In this document: one piece after another, positions 21,689-32,215 of the stretch | How positions within the stretch are numbered: position 1 is the first letter of the stretch | Layout of the letters: every line of letters begins with the position of its first letter | Assembly: GCA_003255025.1 (NCBI GenBank) | Contig: QANY01004032.1 | Location: 1 to 64,000, forward strand | Source of the DNA: Datisca glomerata | Taxonomy: Eukaryota > Streptophyta > Magnoliopsida > Cucurbitales > Datiscaceae | Direction: 5' to 3' | DNA length: 64,000 bases | The notes under the pieces: model-generated | Database searches by the model: none | The model's input: the letters and a program-made list of their open reading frames with translations, nothing else | Told to the model about the DNA's origin: nothing | Program-made: the position numbers and the translations under genes

Positions 21689-23753
21689 ATTTCTACATTT
21701 TCTAAATATATCACATATGATAGAAAGTTCTTGGTTTATATTTACTCTCTCTCTTGTATAATCTGCTACAAACTTTCAATTCTTTGCCCTTTGGGTTATT
21801 TGCTCATACCGGTCGGTATGTATTCTTCATTCAGGTGTAAAGAACTACTTTGTATATCGACGGTAAACTATATTTAGAGTTCATTGCAAATCATTGTTCT
21901 CTAGGAAATCTGTAGGTACAGTCAGTGTATTATGAGAAAGATACAAAGAGGCAAGAAGAGAAAAGTAAAGAAATGAAAGAAAGTTTATCTCTCATCCTCA
22001 CTCTTGCATCCATTAGCTCCTGTATAATACACACCGTACTGTATAATGTTCGTCTAGCCTTTTGACTAGTCTGGACAATAAAAAAACTTAACAGAGCTTC
22101 TATTACTCACTAATATGGTGGTGTCATTGCATGACTTTGATTGAAAATAATCAGATTCCATGATCACAGTGCTCGGAGCTGAGAAGTGTGAAAAAGAATG
22201 CTATGATTTTTTTTAAAGGAAACTTGACCATGTTTAGGAAAGAAAAATCAGTCACCCCATTTATTGAAAAAAATTCCTCCTGAATTTAGTGTCTGCTAGG
22301 TCATGATTTAATAAAAAAATTTTGCTAGACTGCAATTAAGCAAATGAAATCAGATTGTTAGATCATGATCTAACAGATTTTTTTTACTAAATCATAGTCT
22401 AACAAGTGACAACGTAGTTTATTTCGAAAAAAAAGTGACGACTTAGTTTTTTCATAAAAAAAGATCACATTTTGTTAAAAACTAAACACGGGTCCTAATT
22501 TCATTTTTTTTCTTTTTCAGGGTCTTTCCTCCTTAATTTCTCTTCTTCAAATTTGTAAGCTTTAAATTTTTGTGAGCTTTTGAATTTGCTTATTGTATGG
22601 GCACTATTCATTATTGTATTGTTTATTTCTTCATGTCCTAAACAACCTTAAACCAAGTTCTTAGTCTCGTAAAACATGCTAAAATGAGATGATGTTAAAT
22701 AAAGGTTATCACTCTCATCCAAGAAAAGTAAGAGATCAAACTCAGGCTGAAACCACACTCCATACTCAAAACTCTAACTTATTATTAAATGAAGTCACAT
22801 TGTCATCAGCAAGATCAAAACTAATGAAAAGAGGGAAAAAAGTAAGATATTCTAAGGCCCCACATGTTAAGTAATTCTTTGCTTCTCTTTGGCTGCAATA
22901 ATATTCCAAGGCAATTTCTTAAAATTGGTCGCTTTAGGCATTCCTTAACTTGCAAAATGCTTAACCAGAAAACCCTTTTTCGCACTATGTTAACAATGTC
23001 ATGGAATATAAAAGATTACCCATCTGAAGCTGGAAAGAAGGCCCTTGAAGAAACTGATATTTGGAAAAAGAGAAAGTGCCTCTAGCAGACAGCATCTGCA
23101 TCTCACTTTGACATTGTTTTTCATAAACTCTGTGCTCTTCAATTTTTGAGCAATCACGAATCTTCAAGATTGTTTTTTCGATTTATTAGCCGCTATAAGC
23201 ACAGTTTCTGTATCAGTATGTACATCTAAATACATATCATAAATGACAGTCAGTCTTGTGATAATAGAGAAATAATAATCGTAACCACAACGCTACTAAT
23301 GTGAATGTGGTGCCAAAACTGAAAATAAGTAATATAGTAGAAACTTAGTAACTTTTTTTGTAGTAACTATGGGAAAAAGTGGAATGAATTCAAAAGAAAG
23401 AGTGTATGTAGTGTGAATGAAGGTTTAGCTTTTCAAAACAGATGCTATGTGTTTGAAAGAAGAATCTCCGTTCCTTATCGAGCAACGGCAAAAGGTAAAT
23501 CAAACAAATGAATCAAAGAAATTTTCTTCTAAAGGACTCTCACAAATGATACCAATCACTTTGTAAGGTTTTTGCTAGCTGTATGTTTGATGAATCTGAT
23601 GCTTTTCTTTTTCACCTCTCTCGTACAGCATGGTATTATTAGTTTTTCCTGTTTTTACTTCTGAAATGACTATAAATGGCCAAGGGATACTAGCCTTTTA
23701 TTTGTGTCCATTCCTAGTTTGATTCTTTGGCTGCTTAGAGTTTTCCTTTCATT
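21689..23753. other. Spacer between the two host genes
   Basis: It starts with the 3' UTR of the DUF4079 gene. A perfect 20-bp palindrome (TGTTAGATCATGATCTAACA, 22356-22375) lies in a patch with related TCATGATTTAA and AATCATAGTCTAACA words. Two short frames, 22689-22874 and 22864-23085, encode Lys/Arg-rich peptides with no family features, and I do not call them genes. The 5' region of the proline-rich protein gene ends it. No transposon is recognised. Confidence 0.5.
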
Positions 23754-25187
23754 ATGGATAATCAACCTCGTCCTCCTTCGGCTCGTCCTTGGTTCCGTTT
23801 GGCTTCTATAGCCAGGCCAGCCATTCCTACTCCTGCACCCGAACCAGTTCCCGAACCATCTCAACCCTCGTCTCAGCTCGCATTGAGGCCTTTGGCTCCA
23901 AATGCAACTCCCCCAGTTCAGCCTACTGAACCTACTCCACCTCCGGCTGCAGCTGCTCCTCCGCCACCATCTGCAGCTGCTCCTCCGCCACCATCTGCAG
24001 CTGCTCCGCCGCCACAGGCTGCTATTCCCCCATCACTTGCTGTTATTCCTCCACCGGCTGTTATTCCTCCACCATCGGCTGTTTCTCTTCCCCCACCTAG
24101 TTCTACTCCATCAGAACCAGCACCAGCATCAGTACCTGCACCAATAATACTGCAGCCAACGGCAGCGGTTGAAGCACCACCAGTGGCACCACCGGCTGCC
24201 ACTACAGCACTGCCACCTGTTTCCACGACAGGATTTGTTCCAGCTTCTCCAGCTCGGAAAGTCTCAGCTCCTTCAGCATCATTACCGACCTTGCCAGCTA
24301 CGAAAGCAGCATCACCACCTTCTAGGACACCGCCTTCGACATCTACTTTAGTACCTTCTCCTCCCAAGGCAAGAGTTTCTCCTCCTTACTCTCAAGGCCA
24401 CAGACCTAACACCACCACCACCAACACTACTCTCATGGCTCGTGTACCCAGCCCCACCGCATCTCCCAAAACCATCAAGCCAGCTACTCAAACCCCAACT
24501 CAGTCTCCTAAATCCAAACCATCTGCTCCACCACCATCTCCCTTGACTCTACCACCTGCCCAGCTGAAACCTGAGGCTGACCCTGAACCCAAAATCTCAA
24601 TCGAGACTGAGCGAAAAACTGTTCTCCTCCAAAATATTTTCCAAAAGAAAGATCATTGGGACACTTCATCAAACACACAAAAGGACTCTGGCAAACCACA
24701 ACCTCAACACAATGGCAAACCAGAATTTCCCAAAGATGCTGAACCCAAAGAGAAATCAATTCGCAAAAAAGCCTCGGATTCTGATAAGAATGGGAGTTTG
24801 GGTACAAGGGTCATCACAATTGCAGGAGAAAACAGAGGTGCTTTAATGAAAATCATTCAACCCTCAAAGAAACACGAAGGTGGAGAACATGCCCATTATC
24901 TTTACAAAAGGGGTCATCGTTTAGGATCAGACAAGGGCAGTGAGCGTGAACATTACAGCAGTGAAAATGAGAAAGAAAAAATGAACCCAGATGAGAAAAG
25001 TCACAAATCAAAGGGAAAACATTCAATAATGCCTATGACTGCATACATGAACAGCAATGTTCAAGGTGTTAATAATTCTATTCTGTTTAATTCATCTTGC
25101 ACTCACCGTGACCCTGGAGTTCACCTTACTTTCTCCAAGAAGCCGTCCGGCGATGGAGTCCTGGTGAAGGAGCACAAGAATGGGTAA
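23754..25187 (+). CDS. Proline-rich protein of unknown function, single exon
   Basis: A 477-codon uninterrupted frame starts at ATTATGGATAATCAACC. Residues ~20-230 are dominated by Pro, Ala and Ser, with two repeats of APPPPSAA near residues 68-85. Residues ~230-285 are Pro/Lys/Thr-rich and ~285-420 are charged (Lys, Glu, Asp, His). A short tail at residues 440-458 reads NNSILFNSSCTHRDPGVHL, a motif I recall as conserved at the C-terminus of several plant proline-rich proteins. There is no N-terminal signal peptide and no SPPPP extensin repeat, so the usual 'extensin-like' label would be misleading; a cytosolic or nuclear location is more likely. A GA-rich stretch (25197-25230) begins the 3' UTR. 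The function is unknown. Confidence 0.75.
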   Translation: MDNQPRPPSARPWFRLASIARPAIPTPAPEPVPEPSQPSSQLALRPLAPNATPPVQPTEPTPPPAAAAPPPPSAAAPPPPSAAAPPPQAAIPPSLAVIPPPAVIPPPSAVSLPPPSSTPSEPAPASVPAPIILQPTAAVEAPPVAPPAATTALPPVSTTGFVPASPARKVSAPSASLPTLPATKAASPPSRTPPSTSTLVPSPPKARVSPPYSQGHRPNTTTTNTTLMARVPSPTASPKTIKPATQTPTQSPKSKPSAPPPSPLTLPPAQLKPEADPEPKISIETERKTVLLQNIFQKKDHWDTSSNTQKDSGKPQPQHNGKPEFPKDAEPKEKSIRKKASDSDKNGSLGTRVITIAGENRGALMKIIQPSKKHEGGEHAHYLYKRGHRLGSDKGSEREHYSSENEKEKMNPDEKSHKSKGKHSIMPMTAYMNSNVQGVNNSILFNSSCTHRDPGVHLTFSKKPSGDGVLVKEHKNG

Positions 25188-26151
25188 CAGAGTTGGACGG
25201 AGAGAGAATGATGGAGAGAGAGAGAGAACGACATGTCGATTTTACTTTAATTTGTTAAAGTTTTATAGATACTAAGAATAAATATGGGAGTAAGTTTCTT
25301 GGTCGAAAAAGCACACGTGTTCTGTTCTGATTCTTCATGGGCTGGCCATGGCTCGCCTTCCAAGCTCGGGTTGATTATAAATTAAGATTTCCATTGTCTA
25401 TCTCACTTCTCAGATGATAAAGAAAATGTTTATTGGGTATTTCATTCTCATTACTACACGCATTATAGTCTATAGTCGAAATTGATTACCATTGAGAGCT
25501 AAAAAAATCAAGATTAAATGTTCATAGAAGAGTTGAATGAGGTTTTTTCTGCTATGAAAGGCAGGCGTGAAGGTTTGTAAGAAACTGAATGTACTTTATT
25601 AAAAATAACAATGATACATACAGAATTAAATGAAAGAAAATAAAATACAGAAAATATTGTTCTTAGATCAAGGATCGTATGTGACGCAATGAGCTAAAAC
25701 ATATTCATCCCCGCAATTATGTTAATTATCAGAATGAAGAACTACCCTCCAACCTCCTTAAACGAATTAAAATATATTTGTGCTTTTCCAAAGTTGCTTT
25801 GTAAGAGGGAAAATGTTCTTTTAAAACTCATGTCTCACAGCTGCCCATGACATCTAAAAAAAGAAGACATGTGGCTATTCTAAACAGCCGCTATTAGCAG
25901 TTCGGAAGTGTTTAAACTGTTATAAACTACTTCACAAAGATGAAAAAAGTTGTAGAAACTAAGGCAAAAAAGAGAAGAACCTAGTAAAATCAAGTCGGAG
26001 AGACTCAAAACTCCATCAAAGACCCTTAAATATATTTTTTGTTATAAGGGTGAGAGTTGAACCTTTAAAGAGAAGGTATCCCAAACCTTATTAGATGTTT
26101 AAAATAACAAGTTCAAGTAATCTAAGTTGAATGAATTTTAAAGGTCAAGAT
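25188..26151. other. 3' flank and intergenic sequence
   Basis: It begins with the GA-rich 3' UTR of the proline-rich protein gene. I see no other coding or repeat signal up to the copia element at 26152. Confidence 0.5.
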
Positions 26152-26539
26152 TGTTATGAAATAGACTAAAAATTGGGGTTTACTGTGTAGGTTAAACATG
26201 CAGAAGAGAAGAAGAAGAAGAAGACAACAAAGTTATACTGGTCCAAATCTCAAAATGAGAACCTACATTTGTCAGAGAGGTAAATCTACTAGTAAGGGGT
26301 TCAGGATTTACATAAAGTAACAAGGCGTTCGAGCATGAGAAGATAAGCCAAAACACTCCCTCACACCCCTCGACTACAAGTAAGAACTTGAACCTCTCCG
26401 AGTAACTTGCTGAGTAGTTTTTGTATTCTTGTTGCTTTTCTCTTCTTGGAGCTTTTGCTTTAGACTTTCTCAGTGTAATTCATACTGCTTCAAAATTCTT
26501 GGCTGAGAGTAACCATAAACTGAGTCATTAGCAATAACA
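26152..26539 (-). repeat. 3' LTR of copia element 1
   Basis: This 388-bp LTR is directly flanked by target duplication AAGAT on its left and the polypurine tract on its right. It is shorter than its partner, which has about 35 extra bases near TTCTCATAGC...CTTAGAGTGAC. Confidence 0.85.
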
Positions 26540-26999
26540 ATTCTCCACCTTCAATCAAGCTTTAGGTTGGAACCCCAAAACCTAGATTTCTCCAGCTTTC
26601 TTTCAGACCTCAGTGTGAAACAATCTTCACATTTATCAAGTTTAAGTAATGCTCAAACTTGACCCATGTGTCTGGTTTCGTGATTATATCAGCAATATTG
26701 TCATCAGTGTGGATCTTCTCACAACTACCTTTCCTGCTGAGATCACTTCCCTGATGAAATGCATTCTTATGTCAATGTTTTGTCCTCTTGTGATGCATTT
26801 GGTTTCTATTTAAATGAATTGCACTCTGGTTGTCACAGAACACAGTTTGCTGTTCTTTTTTATACCAAGCTTTTTGGCAATTCCTTTTAACCACAATGCT
26901 TCCTTAACTACCTTAGTAGCTACAATATACTCAACTTCTATTGCAGAAAAAGCCACCATTGGTTAAGGTGTAGCTTTGCAGCTCACTGTGCAACTAAAA

Positions 27000-29640
27000 A
27001 CTGTAAACACATGCCATGTCAAAGATCTTTTGTAAAGTCAGAGTCAACATAGCCTAAGATGGTTTCTTCTTTTGTGTTTGTTTTCTCAAACACCAAACAA
27101 TTTCTAGTTGTCCCTCTCAGGTGTCTTATGGTCAACTTCACAACTTTCCAATGATCCTTTCCTGGCTTAGCCATAAATCTACTCACAAGGTTGAACAGAC
27201 CATGGTGTACATTAGACTTCCAACAACACTAGCATAGGGAATTCTGTCCATTTTGTTCCGTTCTTCCTTTATCTTAGGAGATTTCTCAGATGAAAGCTTA
27301 AAATGAGTGGCTAACAGAGTTTTGATAGATTTTGAGTCTGTCATCCCAAACCTCTTCAAAATTTTAAGGATGCATTCCTCCTGGTGAAGGAACAATATGT
27401 TTTTCACCTTGTCTCTGCATATATCCATCCCAAGTATTCTTTTAGCTTATCCTAAGACTTTCATCTCAAATTCCTTGTGGAGTTGTGCTTTAAGCTCTCT
27501 GATTTCCACCATACCAGATGATGCTATAAGCATATCATCTACATATAATAACAAGAATAACCTTGGTTTATTTTCAATGCTCTTACAGTACCACAACAGT
27601 CATGAATGCTCATTGTGAACCCATTTCTTATGATGAACTCATCAAATCTTAGGTACAATTGTCTAGGGCTCTATTTTAAACCATAAAGGAATTTCTTTAG
27701 AAGACATACATTATTTTCATCTCTTCTCTTTACAAGACCATTAGGCTAAGCCACAAAGATATTTTCTTACAAATTTTGATGTAAAAACTCTATTTTTACA
27801 TCCACATGTTCTAGTTCTAGACCATACCGAGTGACTAGAGCTAGAATCAATCTAATTGATGTATGCTTCACCACTGGTGAGTAAATCTTAGAGTAATCTA
27901 TGCCATTTTTTGACTAAATCCCTTGGCCACCATTCTCGCCTTAAACTTAGGCATTTCAATTCTAGGAATTCCTTGCTTTACCTTGAAAATCCATTTGCTG
28001 CCTACTATATTTTATTCTTCTAGTTTGTCAACAAGAACCCAAGTGTGGTTCTTATTCAATGAGTTTATCTTCTCCTTCATGGTTTTCAGCCATTTCTTTT
28101 TATTTTGGCTCTTCATAGCCTCATGAAATGTTCTAGGTTCATATTCATCTAGGTTGTCAGCCAAGGAAAATGCAATAAGATCTGCATATCCATACATGAC
28201 AGGTACTCTGTGTTGCCTTCTATTTTTGTCTCTGACCAGCTCACTAAGGTCCTCTTGTTCATCATAGGTTTCAAACTACCCTTAGCATTCATTTTCTGGT
28301 CCAAAATCTGTGATGATAGAACCTGAAGTGTTAGGTTCTTTGCTGGTGCTTCCAAGCTCCACCTCAAGCCCAATCTCACCGTCTTTTCTAGTTTCTGATT
28401 GATTATGTGCTTTAAGGTTGTTCATATACATTTCACATTCTTTGACTGTGACCTCTTTTCTTATAAAGCTTTTGGACTTATTCAAGTCTGAGAACCGCAA
28501 CTTGTACCCTTTCACTCCTTTAGGATAACCTACAAACGTGCACCTTCTGGCTCTAGGATCCAAATACCTTTAGGTATGAGATATTTGGAGGGATCCATTT
28601 CCAAATCTCCTAAGGTGTCTTGAAATCCAACGTTGTTGAAGGGAACACGTTTATAAGGTAAGTAGTAGTGTTGGCAGCTTCTGCCCAGACTTTCTTAGAT
28701 AGGTTAGAACTAGACAAAAAATACCTTACCCTTTCTAGTAATGTCATGTTCATTATCTCTGCCAATCCATTCTGCTGGGGAGTATGAGGTATTGGTTTGT
28801 GCCTCACAATTCTTTCATCTTTATAAAATCTATTAAACTCTTCACGTAGATACTCCAACCCATTGTCAGTTCTTAATTTCTTAACCCTTTTACTCGCAGC
28901 TCTACCATTATTTTCCAATCTATGAAATGTTGGAAAGCCTCATTCTTAGATTTGAGTATGTAAATCCAAACCTTCCTTGAACATTCATCAATGATAGAGA
29001 TGAAGTATTTTCCTCCACTTAGTGATTTAGTAGTAGATGGTCCCCAGAGGTCTGAATTTATATAGCTCAGAATCTCTAGTGTTCTGTGAGTTGTTAAGCT
29101 AAACTTAACCCTAGTTGCTTGTCATAAATACAGTGCTTATAGAATCTCAATTTGTCCAACTAGTATCCATTAAGCAACCTCTATTTTTCAAGTTCTTGCA
29201 ACCCCATTTCACTCACATGTTATATCTTTTATGCCACAGAGTTGGTTTGTCAATTTCTGGTGCAATAGCCGAGTTTGCTGCGCCAACTAATGTACTACCT
29301 TGGAGTATATAGAAACCATTCTCTTTACTACCTTTCATCACTACCATGGAGCCTTTAGAAATATTAAGGACTCCATTCTCACCTTTGTAGGTTTAGCCAA
29401 TTTCATTTAGAACTCCAAGTGAGATGAGATTCCTCTTAAGGTCAGACGCATATCTCCCTTCTGTCAATATTCTTTCAGGACCATCATGAGTTCTAATTCT
29501 GATGGAGCCTAATTTAGTGATCTTGCATTCCTTGTTGTCTCCAAGTAAGACTTTCCCACCATCATACCTAGAGAAGGTCTCAAACCAATCCCTATTTGAT
29601 GTCATGTGAAATGAACATCTAGAGTCTAGGATCCACTATT
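27000..29640 (-). pseudogene. Defective copia pol (protease-integrase-RT-RNase H) of element 1
   Basis: From right to left on minus: a protease-adjacent segment at 29605-29393 (NRDWFETF, YDGGKVLLGDN, NLISLGVLNEIG); an integrase core and C-terminal half at 28918-28610 (LRTDNGLEY, TPQQNGLAE, KKVWAEAANT); a coat-like FVGYPKGVKGYKLR at 28540-28490; an RT start at 28197-28012 (TFHEAMKSQNKKKW); and the RT catalytic YVDDML at about 27530-27550, still intact. RNase H traces run to ~27000 (SKSIKTLLATHFKLS at about 27300). Numerous stops and shifts between these blocks rule out a functional polyprotein. Confidence 0.8.
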
Positions 29641-29759
29641 TTTCAGAGTTTTTGGTTACTACTACTAAGATATTAGCACTTTCATACCCATCTTCTACCA
29701 CAACAGCAGCACCATCAACTCCTCATTCGTTTTAGGGTCCTTCTTTCTTTTAGGACATA

Positions 29760-30384
29760 ATCTTCTTAGTATGTCTCTCCTCATAACAATGATAACATCT
29801 CACTTTCTTATTTTTTTAGCATTTCTGGACTTAGATTTTGATTTGCTTCATCCTCTATACTCTTTTTTTTTCTTATTCTTCCTCTTTCCACTAGAATCCT
29901 TTTGTTCATGATTTCTTTGCAATTATTTTGAATTAAGAGCTCTCACCACATCTTCAAGTGACAATGTCTCCATGCCGTGCTTGGGAATATCTACAAAGTT
30001 TTCATATGATATTTGTAAGGAATGCAACCATACCAAAGCTTTATCCTCATCATCATATTCAACTTGTATATTCTCAAGGTCAAGACATAGCTTGTTGAAC
30101 TTGTAAATATGATCTTGGTAATCTCCCAACATGAAGACAGTGGTAGAGGTTTGCCATCTTGTATGAGAAGAATTTTACCTTGAGATATAGCCTGCTTGAT
30201 AGTGTCTTTGCCATGTACAGCTCTCAAAACTTTATCACTCAAACTCTGGATCAAAGTGTTATATGCCCGCTTCATTATATCTTTCTTTTTCTCCTCAAAA
30301 GAGCTTGCTGGAATCTTGTTTCCACCTTCGAGTGCTTCGCCCAGTCCCAAGTTTTCCAAGAATGCTAGCATCTTCATTTTCTAG
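29760..30384 (-). pseudogene. Defective copia gag of element 1
   Basis: Minus-strand frames show KMLAFLENLGLGEAL, then KALVWLHSLQISYENF and ETLSLEDVVRALNSK. These are copia gag landmarks (LL.SLP.SYE.., and ..L.LEEV...L). A CCHC knuckle remnant, CYHCYEERHTKK, lies at about 29790-29830; the final Cys of the CX2CX4HX4C pattern is missing. At least one frameshift occurs at 30130-30000. Confidence 0.7.
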
Positions 30385-30542
30385 ATGGAAAAATTGTTTG
30401 TACTATCAAACTTCTCAATATCATGTTTGGTAGAGGTAGTTTCCATTTCAGAAGATTTCTTGATAGCTTCTTGATTTTCAGGCAGCAATCTTGAATTGTT
30501 AAGATTCTTGATTTATGAAGTTTGAACCTCCTAAGTAGACAA

Positions 30543-30560
30543 TCTCAGACTCTGATACCA
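30543..30560 (-). other. Primer-binding site of copia element 1
   Basis: The minus strand reads TGGTATCAGAGTCTGAGA, four bases from the 5' LTR. TGGTATCAGAG is the standard site for plant initiator-Met tRNA. Confidence 0.85.
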
Positions 30561-30564
30561 CTTT

Positions 30565-30986
30565 TGTTATGAAATAGACTAAATAGAGATTTACTGTGCA
30601 AGTTAAACATGCAGAAGAGAAGAGAAGAAGAAGAAGGCACTAGAGTTATACGGGTTTAGTTCTCAAAATGAGAACCTAAATCTAGTTGTCAGAGATGCAA
30701 ATCTACTAGTATGGGTTCCAGAAATTACAGAAAGTTGTAAGGCGTTCGAGCTCGAGAAGACAAGCCAAAATACTCCCTCACACCCATCGATGACGGGTAA
30801 GAACTTGAACCTCTTTGAGTTGTTTCTATTTTCTTGTTGCTTTTCTCTTCTTGGAGCTTTTGCTTTAGACTTTCTTAGTCTAATTCATATTGGTTCAAAA
30901 TTCTCATAGCTTGACGGTTATGATAACTATCAAAATATCCTACTTAGAGTGACTAATAACCTTAAGTTGAGTCATTAGCAATAATA
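30565..30986 (-). repeat. 5' LTR of copia element 1
   Basis: A 422-bp copy of 26152-26539. It is followed by AAGAT, the right target duplication. Confidence 0.85.
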
Positions 30987-31264
30987 AAGATAATTAAACC
31001 TAACATTATCATTTTTATTAAGTTTATTTTTTATTTAGAAAATGTATAAGAAATATAACATTAGTATTGAGAGCATATGTGACTCAAACTCACATATTCA
31101 GAGATATTAGTGTGAGGTTTAAAATGACAAAGTTCACCATATTAGATGCTCATTTAAAAAGAATGGTTGGGTATAAGTTTCAATAAAAATGGATGGTATT
31201 TTCATTGGCTTTTAAAATCTTTTTTCCCATTCTGTCCTTACTTTTCCAACATCATCATTTGCTC

Positions 31265-32215
31265 TCTTTCTCATGTCCAAATGAGTTCTCTTTGGTGACT
31301 ACTAGCTATAATAAACATAGCATCATGTATGAGAAACTCTAGTATAAAGTTGACTTTCAGTATAAGTACTTAAATCCAAAAATAGAGATTCTCGTTTGAG
31401 TCATTTCATACAACATGCCAAGTGTTAATGTCCAAATTAGTTCTCTTTGGGGACTACTAGCTATGAAAAGCATAACATCATCATTTGCTCTCTTTCTCAT
31501 GTCCAAATGAGTTCTCTTTGGTGATCACTAGCTATAATAAGCATAACATCGCGTATGAGCGACTCTAATCGAAAGTTGAATTTAAGTACTTCATCATTAC
31601 AAGTAGTTAAATTTAAAAATGGAGTTGCCCATTTGAATCATTTCCTATACAAGCATAGAATATTATCTGAATCTCTTATATCATCGTTATAATTACTTAC
31701 GATATGGACATCCATATTTGAATCATTTCATGCAAACATGCAAAATGCTAATGTCCAAATTAGTTCTCTTTGGTGAGTACTAATTCAAAGTTATTATAAG
31801 TACTTAGAAGATGGAGATGCCCGTTGGAATCATTTCATACAAACATGCCAAGTGCTAATGCCCAAATTAGTTATATTTTATGACTACTAGCTAAAATAAG
31901 CATAGCATTATGTATGTGTAACTCTAGTCCAAAGTTGAGTTTAAGTATTACGTCATTATAAGTTCTTCAATCTTTATGAAATGATTCATCATTTCATACA
32001 AACATTGAGATATTATCATCGTTTGAATCATAATTATAAGTTCACCGAGGAGACGAAGATGCGCATTTGAATCAGTTTATACAAACATGCAAAATGTTAA
32101 TGTCCAAATTAGTTCACTTTGGTGATACTAGCTATAATAAGCATAGCATCATGTATGACATTCTAGTCCAGAGTTGAATATAAATACTTCGTCATTATAA
32201 GTAATAGGCATAATA
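31265..32215. repeat. Degenerate tandem array with phrases near 160-250 bp spacing
   Basis: The phrase GTCCAAATTAGTTCTCTTTG recurs at about 31270, 31430, 31500, 31752, 31860 (as GCCCAAATTAGTTATA) and 32100. Between occurrences the same ordered words appear: ACTAGCTATAATAAGCATA, CATCATGTATGAG, CTAGTCCAAAGTTGA, CTTCGTCATTATAAGTACTT, GGAGATGCCC, and GAATCATTTCATACAAACAT. Spacing is irregular (about 70 to 250 bp), so monomers have suffered deletions. It looks like an old minisatellite or a small satellite fragment, with no open frame. Confidence 0.7.

Larger units (their letters stand above)
26152..30986 (-). mobile_element. Ty1/copia retrotransposon, full-length but defective
   Basis: The LTRs are 26152-26539 and 30565-30986, both starting TGTTATGAAATAGAC on plus and ending GCAATAACA or GCAATAATA. 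The 5-bp target duplication AAGAT lies at 26147-26151 and 30987-30991. The primer site TGGTATCAGAGTCTGAGA (initiator Met) is on minus at 30543-30560, and a polypurine tract (TTGAAGGTGGAGAA) lies at 26540-26554. The internal region encodes gag, protease, integrase, RT and RNase H in copia order, right to left, but is full of stops. The gag-protease phrasing (NRDWF, YDGGKVLLGDN) resembles the Tork lineage. Confidence 0.9.

Noticed and set aside
22689..23085. Two short Lys/Arg-rich plus-strand frames as a possible small gene
   Set aside because: No motif, no convincing splice pattern and no start context; they may be chance frames.
23918..24367. 149-codon Gly/Ala-rich minus-strand frame
   Set aside because: It is the complement of the Pro/Ala-rich coding sequence of the 477-codon gene; GC-rich antisense frames stay open by chance.
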